A DNA stretch of 64,000 nucleotides from Caulobacter sp. Lineage in GTDB: Bacteria > Pseudomonadota > Alphaproteobacteria > Caulobacterales > Caulobacteraceae. Location: the NCBI GenBank assembly GCA_021741355.1, contig JAIOXZ010000001.1:1-64000 (forward strand), read 5' to 3'. Numbering within the stretch: the first letter of the stretch is position 1; each line of letters begins with the position of its first letter. Below the pieces are notes generated by a model. It was not told the origin of the DNA. It searched no databases and was given only the letters and a program-made list of their open reading frames with translations. Of the stretch, positions 45,024-53,856 are shown piece after piece. The translations under genes were made by a program, and so were the position numbers.

Positions 45024-46007
45024 GTGCAAGTGACCGACCTGGACAAGGCCCTCAATGATCTCGCCCCGGAGCTTGGGGGCAAGGCGATCAGTGATCTTCG
45101 TCGCCTGTCCGGCGGCGCCAGCCAGGAAACCTGGGCCTTCAGCCTGGATACGGGTCGGCCGCTGATCCTGCGCCGCAAACCCCCGGGCACGGCGGGCGTC
45201 ACCGGAACCGCAACGCCGCTGGCCACGGAGGCCGCCCTGATCCGCGCCGCCGCCCTGCAGGGCGCGCCGGTGCCGGAAGTGCTGGCCATCTGTGACCCCG
45301 GCAGCGAGGTCGGCGAGGCCTACGTCATGGCCGCAATCGAGGGCGAGACCCTCGGCAAACGCATCGCCCGCGACGACAACTTCGCCGCCATCCGCCCGAA
45401 GCTGGCCTTCCAGTGCGGCGAGGCGCTGGCGAAGATCCACGCCATCCCGCTGGACGACAGCCTGCCGCCGCTCAACCGGTCAGGCGCCCTGGACGAACTG
45501 GACAAGTACGAGACCGTCTATCGCAACCTCGGCGCCCGTCGGCCGATCCTGGAAGCGGCGTTCAGGTATCTCAGGGATCGCGCGCCGCCGCTCGACAGGC
45601 CGGTGATGCTGCACGGTGATTTCCGCAATGGAAACATCATGTTCCACCCGGAATCTGGCCTCGCCGCCGTGCTCGACTGGGAACTGGTTCACATCGGCGA
45701 CCCGGCCGAGGACATGGGCTGGGTCTGCACCGCCTCCTGGCGCTTCGGCGGCGCGAAACCTGTCGGGGGCTTTGGCGACTACGCGGACCTGCTGGCCGGC
45801 TACGAGGCCGCGGGCGGAACCCCGATCCCGCTGGAGCGGGTGCTCTACTGGCAGATGCTCGGATCCTTGAAGTGGGGGGTGATGTGCGAGGGCATGTACG
45901 CCTCCTTCGCCAACGGCACCGACCCGTCGGTGGAGCGGGCGATGATCGGCCGCCGCACCTCGGAATGCGAAATCGACCTGATGGCTTTGCTGGAGCGCGC
46001 GGCATGA
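45024..46007 (+). CDS. Phosphotransferase family protein (ACAD10/11 N-terminal-like, APH fold)
   Basis: The GTG at 45024 is chosen because AGGA lies 6 nt upstream; a GTG at 45030 is the alternative. APH-fold marks are LRRLSGGASQETWAFSLDTGRPLILRRKPPG at the N-terminus, VMLHGDFRNGNIMFHPESGLAAVLDWELVHIGDPAEDMGWV, which contains the catalytic HGDxxxxN and metal-binding DWE motifs. Similar proteins are fused to or sit beside acyl-CoA dehydrogenases and are thought to phosphorylate hydroxyacyl substrates. The next gene, a DUF6285 protein, overlaps by ATGA. Confidence 0.85.
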   Translation: MQVTDLDKALNDLAPELGGKAISDLRRLSGGASQETWAFSLDTGRPLILRRKPPGTAGVTGTATPLATEAALIRAAALQGAPVPEVLAICDPGSEVGEAYVMAAIEGETLGKRIARDDNFAAIRPKLAFQCGEALAKIHAIPLDDSLPPLNRSGALDELDKYETVYRNLGARRPILEAAFRYLRDRAPPLDRPVMLHGDFRNGNIMFHPESGLAAVLDWELVHIGDPAEDMGWVCTASWRFGGAKPVGGFGDYADLLAGYEAAGGTPIPLERVLYWQMLGSLKWGVMCEGMYASFANGTDPSVERAMIGRRTSECEIDLMALLERAA

Positions 46008-46372
46008 TCACCCATCCCACAGCGCCCGAACTGATCGACTCGGTCATCAGGTTCATCGAGGAACGCGCCGCGCCACAGCTTAAGGACCGCGACGCCTTTC
46101 TCTGCCGGGTCGCCGTCAATGCCCTGGCCGCCGTGAAGCGCGAGATCGAGCAGGGCCCGGCGGCAGAGGCCATGGCTGTCGAACGGCTGCGCGCGCTGCT
46201 GGGGCGGGAGGGCGACTTCGCCACGCTCAACGCGGCCCTCTGCGACGGCATCCAGGACGGCAGCATCGACCCGCTCGACCCGGCGGTTCTGGCGCACATG
46301 AAGGCCAGCATCATCGATCAGGTGCGCATCGACCAGCCGCAGTACAGCGGCCTGAAGACGCTGACGTCCTGA
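46004..46372 (+). CDS. DUF6285 domain-containing protein
   Basis: A 122-residue helical protein (MITHPTAPELIDSVIRFIEERAAPQLKDRDAFLCRVAVNALAAVKREIEQGP...LNAALCDGIQDGSIDPLDPAVLAHMKASIIDQVRIDQPQYSGLK) coupled to the phosphotransferase gene through an ATGA overlap. The same pairing of a small helical protein of this type with an ACAD-linked phosphotransferase occurs in many actinobacteria and alphaproteobacteria; the family name is from memory. It is probably an accessory subunit of the kinase; function unproven. Confidence 0.7.
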   Translation: MITHPTAPELIDSVIRFIEERAAPQLKDRDAFLCRVAVNALAAVKREIEQGPAAEAMAVERLRALLGREGDFATLNAALCDGIQDGSIDPLDPAVLAHMKASIIDQVRIDQPQYSGLKTLTS

Positions 46373-46377
46373 TCCTG

Positions 46378-47547
46378 TCAGTCGATCCGGTGAACGGGCG
46401 AGGTCCTGACCTCGACGGGCGCCGTGAGCGGCGGGGCCATCCGGCCATAGACCTGACGCCCGAGCAGCGCTGACACGCGCGCCTGTCCGTCGGCTTCCAG
46501 ATCGCCATAGAACAGGTTGTAGGGCGCGACCTTCAGCTGATCGGCCCAGCCGCGCGCCGGCCGGAAGGCTGATGATTTCGCCTTCGACACGTCGAGGAAT
46601 CCCTCGACGCATTGCGTGCGGACCTGGCGCTTGAGGAACGGCGGCCGCAGGCCGTAGCCCATCCCTGTCGCATTGGCGGCCCCCAGGTTCGCCTGCTCGC
46701 CGATGGCGGCGTTCGTCTTTGTCCCCGTCAGCGGGTTGACGCAAAGGACCTCGCGGCCTTGCAGGCCGGTGAGGATCCCGCTCTCGTCCCAGACCAGGGC
46801 CCGGTCCCGCATACGCCGGCGGTCGCCGTCACGCGGTGTCGCCCAGGCGACCACGCAACGGGCCTGGTTGCGGCTGGTGCAGGCCGGGACGAGGGCCGTG
46901 CCGTCATAGCTGCTGGCGGGAACCACGGTCTCGATCAGATAGACGCCGGCGAGCCGCGCGCGCAGCTCAGGGTCCGGCGCGATTTCCTCGCGCAGCAGCC
47001 GTTCGAGCAGCAGCCCGCCCTGCTCCACCCCGACAATCACCAGCGGCCTGCCGCGGTCATGGTTAGCCTTCCAGTAGCGGAAGGCCTCGCGCACATCGCC
47101 GTAGGCGAAGCCCCGCGCGGCCCGCGCGTCCTCGCGCAGCGTCAGCTGGGAGTAGAGGCTGGCCTGGCGGTAGCGGGGGGCGAAGATCCGCCCGACCCGC
47201 GCGAAGGGGCCGGCATAGTTGGGCAACATCACCCGGTCGAGCTGCCGCATCGCGTCCTGGTCGCGGAACGGCGAATTCCAGTGATTGCCGCCGTCGAAGG
47301 TCGTCGGGTGAACCAGGAAGACGTCCGCGGGCAGTTCCGGCCCCGGCCGGATATTGATCGGCAAGGCCCAGGCCTTGGGATCGGCATAGTTCGGTGTCCG
47401 GGGCGGCGTGTAGGCCTGGAACGGCACCTTCGGATCAAGCGAGGTCCGCAGAATGTCGACGCGGAACACGAACGCGCTGACAGCCACCAGCACCAGCAGC
47501 ACCGCCAGCCCCACAGCGATCCAGCGTTTGAATCCGGTCACGACCAT
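46378..47547 (-). CDS. DUF3089 domain-containing protein (alpha/beta-hydrolase-like, altered nucleophile motif)
   Basis: One N-terminal transmembrane helix (RWIAVGLAVLLVLVAVSAFVF) anchors a periplasmic domain with the DUF3089 features PADVFLVHPTTFDGGNHWNSPF, RVMLPNYAGPFARVGRIFAPRYRQASLYSQ and AYGDVREAFRYWKANHDRGRPLVIVGVEQGGLLLERLLREEI. In family members I know, the last motif reads GHSQG with a Ser nucleophile; here it is GVEQG, so the nucleophile is Glu. The protein may therefore be catalytically dead or use another mechanism. It is convergent with the DUF6285 gene and downstream of the heptose genes. Confidence 0.8.
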   Translation of the reverse strand: MVVTGFKRWIAVGLAVLLVLVAVSAFVFRVDILRTSLDPKVPFQAYTPPRTPNYADPKAWALPINIRPGPELPADVFLVHPTTFDGGNHWNSPFRDQDAMRQLDRVMLPNYAGPFARVGRIFAPRYRQASLYSQLTLREDARAARGFAYGDVREAFRYWKANHDRGRPLVIVGVEQGGLLLERLLREEIAPDPELRARLAGVYLIETVVPASSYDGTALVPACTSRNQARCVVAWATPRDGDRRRMRDRALVWDESGILTGLQGREVLCVNPLTGTKTNAAIGEQANLGAANATGMGYGLRPPFLKRQVRTQCVEGFLDVSKAKSSAFRPARGWADQLKVAPYNLFYGDLEADGQARVSALLGRQVYGRMAPPLTAPVEVRTSPVHRID

Positions 47548-47586
47548 GGCCCCGAGCGTTACACGACAGACCGGCGGGGGAGAACC

Positions 47587-48588
47587 CTATCGGTAAGGGT
47601 CGCCGGTGTTCAGGTAGCCGCCGACATAGTCGGCGATCCCGTTCTCCAGCGTCGTCATCTGGCCGGGATAGCCCGCGTCCCGCAGACGATCCATCTTCGC
47701 CTCGGTGAAGTACTGGTACTTGTCGCGGATCGAGGTCGGCATCGGAATGTAGTCGATCTGCGGATCGCGGCCGGCCGCCTTGAACACGTTCTCGGCCATG
47801 TCCCTGAAAGAGCGCGCCTTGCCCGAACCGAGGTTGTAGACGCCGTTGACCTGCTCGTTCCGGCTCAGCCACTGCACCACATCGGCCACGTCGCGGACGT
47901 AGACGAAGTCGCGCAGCTGGCCGCCGTCCTCGTAATCGGGATGGTGCGACTTGAAGAGCTGAACCGACCGGCCGTCCTTCACATGCGGCCAGATCTGCGA
48001 GGCGACCGACTTCATCGACGCCTTGTGCTCCTCGTTCGGCCCGTAGACGTTGAAGAACTTCAGCCCGACCCACTGCGGCGGCGCATAGTCGCGGGCGGCC
48101 TGACGGGCGGCGAACAGGTCGAACAGGGCCTTGGACCAGCCATAGGTGTTCATCGGCCGCAAGGCTTTCAGCGAGTCGATGTCGTCGCGATCCTCGAAGC
48201 CCTGGGCGCCGTCGCCATAGGTGGCCGCCGACGAGGCGTAGATGAACCGGCGCTGGCGGTCCGCGCACCAGCGGAACAGGTCCCGCGACAGGCCGAAGTT
48301 CTGGTGGATGATCTTGTCGGCGTCAGGCTCGGTGGTGGAGCTGATCGCGCCCATGTGGACGACCAGCGCGACGTCCTGCCAGCGCTTCTCCAGCCACTCC
48401 ATCATGTTCTCCGGCGCCACGAAGTCGCCGATCGGGTGTTTGGAGAGGTTGCGCCACTTGCCGAGGTCGGCCTCGTGCAGCCAGTCGCAGGCGACCAGAT
48501 CCAGCGACGGATCCTCGGCGAGCCGGGCGATGATGTTGGAGCCGATGAACCCGGCCCCGCCGGTGACGAATACAATGCGGCGGCTCAT
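47587..48588 (-). CDS. hldD: ADP-L-glycero-D-manno-heptose 6-epimerase
   Basis: An extended SDR with IVFVTGGAGFIGSNIIARLAE at the N-terminus, HMGAISSTTEPDADKIIHQNFGLSRDLFRWC, FIYASSAATYGDG, MNTYGWSKALFD with the catalytic Tyr/Lys, and VGLKFFNVYGPNEEHKASMKSVA. These are diagnostic of HldD (RfaD). It makes ADP-L-glycero-D-manno-heptose for the LPS inner core. It follows hldE with a 4-nt gap, and kdsA is divergent, so the segment is an inner-core biosynthesis cluster. Confidence 0.95.
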   Translation of the reverse strand: MSRRIVFVTGGAGFIGSNIIARLAEDPSLDLVACDWLHEADLGKWRNLSKHPIGDFVAPENMMEWLEKRWQDVALVVHMGAISSTTEPDADKIIHQNFGLSRDLFRWCADRQRRFIYASSAATYGDGAQGFEDRDDIDSLKALRPMNTYGWSKALFDLFAARQAARDYAPPQWVGLKFFNVYGPNEEHKASMKSVASQIWPHVKDGRSVQLFKSHHPDYEDGGQLRDFVYVRDVADVVQWLSRNEQVNGVYNLGSGKARSFRDMAENVFKAAGRDPQIDYIPMPTSIRDKYQYFTEAKMDRLRDAGYPGQMTTLENGIADYVGGYLNTGDPYR

Positions 48589-48592
48589 GGGG

Positions 48593-50059
48593 TCAGGCTT
48601 TCTCGATCATGCGGGCAATGGCGGCGGTGGTGGAATAGCCCTCGACGATGTGCGCGAGCTTTACCTCACCGCCCCAGGACTGGACGAGGTCGTGTCCGAC
48701 GACCCCCTCGACGGTGTAGTCGGCGCCCTTGATCAGGACGTCAGGACGGGCGGCGCGGATCAGTTCGACGGGCGTGTCCTCGTCGAACGGCGCGACGAGA
48801 TCCACAGAGCCGAGGCCCGCCAGCACCAGCGCGCGGGACTCCAGGTCGTTGACCGGCCGTCCTTCGCCCTTGAGCGCCCTGACCGAGCGGTCGCTGTTCA
48901 CGCCGACGATCAGGCGGTCACACCAGCCGCGGGCTTGGGCCAGATAGGCCACGTGCCCCTTGTGGAGGATGTCGAAGCAGCCGTTGGTGAAGCCGACCTT
49001 CAGGCCCTGGGCGCGCCAGGCGGCGGCCTTCTCGGCCATCTGTGCGGGCATGACGACCTTGGCCTCGGCCGGGGCCATGTGGGCGGCAATCTCGGCCTCG
49101 ATAAGGTCATGCGGCGTGGCGACGGCGGTGCCGGCCTTGCCGACCACGACACCGGAGGCCAGCAAGGCGAACGCAACGGCCAGATCAGGCGAGGCTTTGG
49201 CCGCCAGCGCCAGTCCCAGCGCCGCGAGCGCGGTGTCGCCGGCGCCCGAAACGTCGAACACCTCGCGCGGCTGGCCGGGGAAGTGGCGCACGCCCTGCCC
49301 GCGCACCGCCAGGCTCATGCCTTTGGCGGCCCGCGTGACCAGCACCGCCTTCGCCCGCGAGAGGTCCAGCGCCCGGGCGAGCGCCGCCTCAACCTGTTCA
49401 TCCGTTTCGGTCGGCAGGTCGGTCGCCGCGGCCAGCTCGGCGGCGTTCGGCTTGACGATGTCGGCCGCGCCATAGCGGGCGAAGCTGCGCGCCTTGGAAT
49501 CCACGATCAGCACGGCGCCCGTGGCGCTGGCGGCGGCGAGGCAGGCCTCGATCACCGCGGGCGTCACGGCGCCCTTGCCGTAGTCGGACAGCAGGATCGC
49601 GCCCGCCTCGCCCGAAGCATGACGTACGGCGGTGACCAGTCGGGTCTCCACCTCTCTGCTCACCGCGCGCGCGTCTTCCGAATCGACGCGCAACAGCTGC
49701 TGACCAGCGGCCACGTAGCGGGTCTTCACTGTGGTCGGCCGGCCGCGCTCGGCGACGAGGTGACCTTCCATGCCGGCCTCGGCGCCGACAAGGCCGAGGG
49801 CCTCGTTGGCGGCGCCGTCGTCGCCGATCACCCCGGTCAGGGCGGCCAGACCGCCGAGCGCGGCGACATTGCGCGCCACATTGCCCGCCCCGCCCAGCAT
49901 GGTGGTCTCACGACCGCGCGCCAGCACAGGCACGGGCGCCTCGGGCGAGGTGCGATGGACCTCGCCATAGACGAAGCGGTCGATCATCACGTCGCCGACG
50001 CAGACCACGCGCACGCCGCTCACGGCGGTCAGCAATGACTGAAGGGAAGCCAGATCCAT
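48593..50059 (-). CDS. hldE: Bifunctional heptose-7-phosphate kinase / heptose-1-phosphate adenylyltransferase
   Basis: The N-terminal ~320 residues are a PfkB/RfaE kinase: VVCVGDVMIDRFVYGEVHRTSPEAPVPVL, MLGGAGNVARNVAALGG, LLSDYGKGAVTPAV and VFDVSGAGDTALAALGLAL with the catalytic Asp. The C-terminal ~150 residues are a nucleotidyltransferase: KVGFTNGCFDILHKGHVAYLAQARGWCDRLIVGVNSDRSVRALKGEGRPVN, containing the HxGH motif. Both halves of the fusion are complete, as in E. coli HldE. It supplies ADP-D-glycero-heptose to HldD immediately downstream. Confidence 0.95.
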   Translation of the reverse strand: MDLASLQSLLTAVSGVRVVCVGDVMIDRFVYGEVHRTSPEAPVPVLARGRETTMLGGAGNVARNVAALGGLAALTGVIGDDGAANEALGLVGAEAGMEGHLVAERGRPTTVKTRYVAAGQQLLRVDSEDARAVSREVETRLVTAVRHASGEAGAILLSDYGKGAVTPAVIEACLAAASATGAVLIVDSKARSFARYGAADIVKPNAAELAAATDLPTETDEQVEAALARALDLSRAKAVLVTRAAKGMSLAVRGQGVRHFPGQPREVFDVSGAGDTALAALGLALAAKASPDLAVAFALLASGVVVGKAGTAVATPHDLIEAEIAAHMAPAEAKVVMPAQMAEKAAAWRAQGLKVGFTNGCFDILHKGHVAYLAQARGWCDRLIVGVNSDRSVRALKGEGRPVNDLESRALVLAGLGSVDLVAPFDEDTPVELIRAARPDVLIKGADYTVEGVVGHDLVQSWGGEVKLAHIVEGYSTTAAIARMIEKA

Positions 50060-50170
50060 GCGGTCAGGGTGTGAGCTTTGACGCTAGGGTGGTCAAGCCG
50101 GCCGTCCTATATAGCTGCCCTCGAAATGTCGGCCCGGCCGCCGACTCGCTCAAGACCCGGAATGTGACCG

Positions 50171-51022
50171 ATGCCCGTCGTGACCCTGAAACGCTGGAAC
50201 TTCGCCATCGGCGAGGGTCATCCCCTGGTGGTCATCGCCGGCCTGAATGTGCTGGAAAACCTCGATCTGGCGCTGGAGACCGGCAAGGCGCTCAAGGCGA
50301 TCTGCGCCGATCTCGGCCTGCCCTATGTGTTCAAGGCCAGCTTCGACAAGGCCAACCGGTCATCCATCAAGAGCTATCGCGGGCCGGGCCTGAAGGACGG
50401 CCTGGCCATGCTGGCCGAGGTCAAGGCGCAGCTGAACGTGCCGATCGCGACGGACCTGCATGAGGCGGGTCAGGCCGAGGCCGTCGCCGCGGTCGCCGAC
50501 CTGGTGCAGGTGCCGGCGTTCCTCTGCCGCCAGACGGACCTGATCGTCGCCACGGCCCGCGCCACGGCGGCGGCCGGCGGCGTCATGCACGTCAAGAAGG
50601 CCCAGTTCATCGCCCCCTGGGACTGCAGGAACATCATCGACAAGGCCCGCGAGGCGGCGCCGGACCTGGATATCATCCTCTGCGAGCGCGGCAGTTCGTT
50701 CGGCTACAACAACCTGGTCGTCGACATGCTCGGCATCGGGGAGATGCAGAAGCTCGGCGTGCCGGTGACCATCGATGCGACCCACGCCGTCCAGCTGCCC
50801 GGCGCCGATCCGCGCACCGGCGGCGCCTCGACGGGCGGTCGTCGCGCAGGCGTTCCGGTGATCGCCAGGGCGGCCATCGCCGCCGGGGCCGACGGCGTGT
50901 TCCTCGAGTTCCACCCGGAACCGGACAAGGCGCTCTGCGACGGCCCAAGCTGTCTGCCCCTCGACGGCGCAGCGGGCCTGTTGAAAACCCTGAAGGCCGT
51001 CCACGAGGCGGCCCGCACCTGA
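50171..51022 (+). CDS. kdsA: 3-deoxy-8-phosphooctulonate synthase (KDO-8-P synthase)
   Basis: The 283-residue TIM-barrel enzyme shows HPLVVIAGLNVLENLDLALETGKALK, YVFKASFDKANRSSIKSYRGPGLKDGLAML, DLVQVPAFLCRQTDLIVATA, HVKKAQFIAPWDCRNIIDK, ERGSSFGYNNLVVDML, and FLEFHPEPDKALCDGPSCLPL. The NNLVVD motif indicates the metal-independent class, since metal-dependent KdsA enzymes have Cys near position 11 where this one reads AGLNVLEN. It condenses arabinose 5-phosphate and PEP in Kdo synthesis. It is divergent from hldE across a 111-bp promoter region holding a TATATAG box near 50110. Confidence 0.93.
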   Translation: MPVVTLKRWNFAIGEGHPLVVIAGLNVLENLDLALETGKALKAICADLGLPYVFKASFDKANRSSIKSYRGPGLKDGLAMLAEVKAQLNVPIATDLHEAGQAEAVAAVADLVQVPAFLCRQTDLIVATARATAAAGGVMHVKKAQFIAPWDCRNIIDKAREAAPDLDIILCERGSSFGYNNLVVDMLGIGEMQKLGVPVTIDATHAVQLPGADPRTGGASTGGRRAGVPVIARAAIAAGADGVFLEFHPEPDKALCDGPSCLPLDGAAGLLKTLKAVHEAART

Positions 51023-51048
51023 TCCAGGGGCCGATTTTCGCGGGAGGA

Positions 51049-51078
51049 TGATCCGACCGGCCGGTCGCGACGTAGACC
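51049..51078 (+). promoter_or_regulatory. Candidate ECF-sigma promoter for the photolyase operon
   Basis: TGATCC (51049-51054), an 18-bp spacer and TAGACC (51073-51078). The -35 element and spacer equal those I recall for Rhodobacter sphaeroides RpoE/ChrR (singlet-oxygen) promoters (TGATCC, N18, TAAGA-like); the -10 match is partial. Transcription would start at about 51083-51086, on or next to the GTG start codon, and no Shine-Dalgarno sequence precedes that codon. Confidence 0.55.
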
Positions 51079-51082
51079 TGTC

Positions 51083-52555
51083 GTGACCAGCGCGCTTCCC
51101 CAGGACCCGTCCCCTTCCGCCGGCCCGGCCATCGTCTGGTTCCGACAGGACCTGAGGCTCGCCGACAATCCGGCGCTGGCCGAGGCCGTCGCGACGGGCC
51201 GCCCGATCATCCCCCTCTATGTCCTGGATGACACGCCTGACGCACGGCCGCTCGGCGGCGCGAGCCTGTGGTGGCTGGACAAGTCGCTGGCCGCTCTGGG
51301 TGACGCTATCGAGGCGCGCGGGGGGAGGCTGATCCTGCGCCGTGGCGATCCAGCTCACCAGCTGGGCGAGATCATCGCCACGACCGGCGCGACGGCCGTC
51401 TTCTGGAACCGTCTCTACGACAAACACGCCGTCGCCCGGGACAGCAGCATCAAGTCGGACCTGACCGCCGACGGCATCGACGTCGTTTCCTGCAACGGCT
51501 CGCTGTTGAACGAGCCGTGGACCGTCAAGAACGGCTCGGGCGAGGCCTATCGGGTCTTCACCCCCTACTGGCGGGCGGCGCGGGCGAAGGTCGACGACAT
51601 CCCCGCGCATCCCGCGCCCGGGCGCCTGCCCACGCCGGACATATGGCCCGATAGCGACCGTCTCGAAGACTGGTCACTGCACCCGGCGGCGCCGGACTGG
51701 TCGACGGGATTCTCCGACTGGTCGCCAGGCGAGGCCGGCGCTGCAGCGGCGCTGGACCGGTTCCTGGCCGGGGCGATCAGCGGCTATGGCGACAATCGTA
51801 ATCTGCCGGGCGTCGAGGGCACCTCGCGCCTGTCCCCGCATCTTCATTTCGGCGAGATCGGTCCGCGTCAGATCTGGCGCGCGGTCCAGGCCGCCGCCGC
51901 AACCGGTGAGGCGCCGGACGCAGAGGCGGACAAGTTTCTCGCCGAGATCGGCTGGCGCGAGTTCAACCACCACATCCTGTTCCACTGGCCCGACCTGCCG
52001 CGCGACAACTTCAAGCCTGCGTTCGATCAGTTCACCTGGCTGGAGGACGAGCCGGCCTTCCGGGCCTGGTCACGCGGACTGACCGGCTATCCAATCGTCG
52101 ACGCCGGCATGCGTGAACTGTGGACTACCGGCTTCATGCACAACCGCGTGCGGATGATCGTCGCCTCGTTCCTGATCAAGGACCTGATGATCGACTGGCG
52201 ACGCGGCGAGGCCTGGTTCTGGGACACGCTGCTGGACGCGGACATCGCCCAGAACGCCGCCAACTGGCAGTGGGTGGCCGGCTCCGGCGCGGACGCCTCG
52301 CCCTACTTCCGCATCTTCAATCCGGTCACCCAGGGCCAGAAGTTCGACCCGAAGGGCGTCTACGTCCGCCGCTGGGTTCCGGAACTGGCCCGCCTGCCGG
52401 ACGACGTCCTGCACGCCCCCTGGACGGCCTCGCCGCTGGACCTGCGCCAGGCCGGCGTGGCCCTTGGCCAGACCTATCCCGCCCCGATTGTCGACCACGC
52501 CCGGGCGCGCGACCGCGCCCTCGCCGCCTACGCCGCCGTCAGGAACGCCGCATGA
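51083..52555 (+). CDS. phrB: Deoxyribodipyrimidine photolyase (cryptochrome/photolyase family)
   Basis: The 490-residue protein has an N-terminal alpha/beta antenna domain (AIVWFRQDLRLADNPALAEAVATGRPIIPLYVLDD) and a C-terminal FAD domain (SRLSPHLHFGEIGPRQIW, EIGWREFNHHILFHWPDLPRDNFKPAFDQFTW, GYPIVDAGMRELWTTGFMHNRVRMIVASFLIKDLMIDWRRGEAWFWDTLLDADIAQNAANWQWVAGSGADASPYFRIFNPV). The Trp and Asn residues of the CPD-repair type are visible. It uses light to split pyrimidine dimers. GTG start without a ribosome site; operon head. The next gene overlaps by ATGA. RpoE-dependent photolyase genes are known in Rhodobacter. Confidence 0.93.
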   Translation: MTSALPQDPSPSAGPAIVWFRQDLRLADNPALAEAVATGRPIIPLYVLDDTPDARPLGGASLWWLDKSLAALGDAIEARGGRLILRRGDPAHQLGEIIATTGATAVFWNRLYDKHAVARDSSIKSDLTADGIDVVSCNGSLLNEPWTVKNGSGEAYRVFTPYWRAARAKVDDIPAHPAPGRLPTPDIWPDSDRLEDWSLHPAAPDWSTGFSDWSPGEAGAAAALDRFLAGAISGYGDNRNLPGVEGTSRLSPHLHFGEIGPRQIWRAVQAAAATGEAPDAEADKFLAEIGWREFNHHILFHWPDLPRDNFKPAFDQFTWLEDEPAFRAWSRGLTGYPIVDAGMRELWTTGFMHNRVRMIVASFLIKDLMIDWRRGEAWFWDTLLDADIAQNAANWQWVAGSGADASPYFRIFNPVTQGQKFDPKGVYVRRWVPELARLPDDVLHAPWTASPLDLRQAGVALGQTYPAPIVDHARARDRALAAYAAVRNAA

Positions 52556-53856
52556 AGATCGCCGTCATCGGATCCGGAGTCGCCGGCCTCGGCGCCGCCT
52601 GGGCGCTGGAGGGCCTGCATGAGGTCGTCCTCTACGAGGCCGCCGACCGGCTGGGCGGCCACGCCAACACCGTGACCATCGACTACGACGGCGCGCGGAT
52701 CGACGTCGATACCGGCTTCATCGTCTTCAACGAGGAGAACTACCCCAACCTGCGCGGCCTGCTGAGCGCCCTCGACGTCGAGACCCGCCTGACCGACATG
52801 AGCTTCGCCTGCGCCGGCGGCGGGGTGGAGTGGTCGTCCAACTTCCCGCGCGGGGTCTTCGCCCAGAAGCGCAACCTCGTACGACCCGACTTCCTGGGCA
52901 TGCTCAATGACATACGGCGGTTTTATGCAGTGGCCCGCGCCGATCTCCTGCGCGGTGGCATCGATGATCTGACCCTGGGCGCCTGGCTCAAGCTGCGCCG
53001 GTTCGGTGGCGGCTTCCGCGACCGGTTCCTGCTGCCGATGGGCGCGGCCATCTGGTCGACCACCGAAGGCGGCATCGGCGACTTCCCGGCCGAGAGCTTC
53101 CTGCGCTTCCTGCAGAACCACGGCCTCCTCCAGTTCAAGCCGCCGCAGTGGCGCACCGTCGTCGGCGGCAGTCGCACCTATGTCGAGAAGATCGGCGCCG
53201 CCCTGGGCGACAGCGTCAGGCTCAACACCGCCGTCACGCGGGTGACGCGCACCGATACCGGCGTCATCGTTCGCGACAGCCGCGGCCAGGAAGAGCGGTT
53301 CGACCAGGTGATCCTCGCCTGCCACGCCCCTGAAGCCATGGCGTTGCTGGCCGACGCCGACGCCGAGGAGCGCGCGCTGTTGTCGGCGATCCGCTACGCC
53401 CCCAATCGCGCGTGGCTGCACCGCGATCCCCGCCTGATGCCCAGCCGCGAACAGGCCTGGGGCAGCTGGAACTACGTGACGGATTCCGACGGAAAAACAG
53501 ATCCCTACGTCACATACTGGATGAACAATCTGCAGGGCATCGACGCGACGCGGCCGCTGTTCGTCAGCCTCAACGGCCCGACGCCGGATCCGGCGCTGAC
53601 CTTCGGCGCGTTCGACTATGAGCATCCGCAGTTCGATACGGCCGCCCTCGCCGCCCAGCGCCGCTTCGGGCGCATCCAGGGCCGTGGCGGCGTCTGGTAC
53701 GCCGGCGCCTGGCTGGGCTACGGCTTCCACGAGGACGGCGTCACCTCCGGCGTAAAGGCGGCGCTGGCCCTCGGCGGAAAGATCCCCTGGACGTTCGTCG
53801 ACCACCGCGTGGCCGGCATGTCCGAATCGCCCGCCCAACTCGCCGCGGCCGCATGA
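52552..53856 (+). CDS. FAD-dependent oxidoreductase (NAD(P)/FAD-binding amine-oxidase-like)
   Basis: MKIAVIGSGVAGLGAAWALEGLHEVVLYEAADRLGGHANTVTIDYDGARIDVDTGFIVFNEENYPNL is the Rossmann dinucleotide-binding motif and flavin-contact region of the amine oxidase / phytoene desaturase superfamily. The C-terminus ends with GGVWYAGAWLGYGFHEDGVTSGVKAALALGG, the second FAD contact. The gene overlaps both neighbours (ATGA each side), so it is translated with the photolyase and the DUF1365 gene. This FAD enzyme, DUF1365 and CFA-synthase-like set is widely conserved. The enzyme probably modifies the same membrane lipid acyl chain as the methyltransferase; its exact reaction is not known to me. Confidence 0.88.
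   Translation: MKIAVIGSGVAGLGAAWALEGLHEVVLYEAADRLGGHANTVTIDYDGARIDVDTGFIVFNEENYPNLRGLLSALDVETRLTDMSFACAGGGVEWSSNFPRGVFAQKRNLVRPDFLGMLNDIRRFYAVARADLLRGGIDDLTLGAWLKLRRFGGGFRDRFLLPMGAAIWSTTEGGIGDFPAESFLRFLQNHGLLQFKPPQWRTVVGGSRTYVEKIGAALGDSVRLNTAVTRVTRTDTGVIVRDSRGQEERFDQVILACHAPEAMALLADADAEERALLSAIRYAPNRAWLHRDPRLMPSREQAWGSWNYVTDSDGKTDPYVTYWMNNLQGIDATRPLFVSLNGPTPDPALTFGAFDYEHPQFDTAALAAQRRFGRIQGRGGVWYAGAWLGYGFHEDGVTSGVKAALALGGKIPWTFVDHRVAGMSESPAQLAAAA

Noticed and set aside
46612..48732. 706-codon open frame antisense to DUF3089 and hldD
   Set aside because: No recognisable domain, no ribosome site, and it covers two well-supported genes on the other strand. The same applies to long antisense frames over recG (42771-44750), hldE (48242-50038), the FAD oxidoreductase (52528-53838), the DUF819 gene (60715-62121) and the last phosphotransferase (62751-63992).
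50079..50115. Sigma-70 promoter for kdsA (TTGACG ... TATATAG)
   Set aside because: The two boxes are about 24 bp apart, too far for a normal -35/-10 pair, so only the TATATAG box is mentioned in the kdsA entry.
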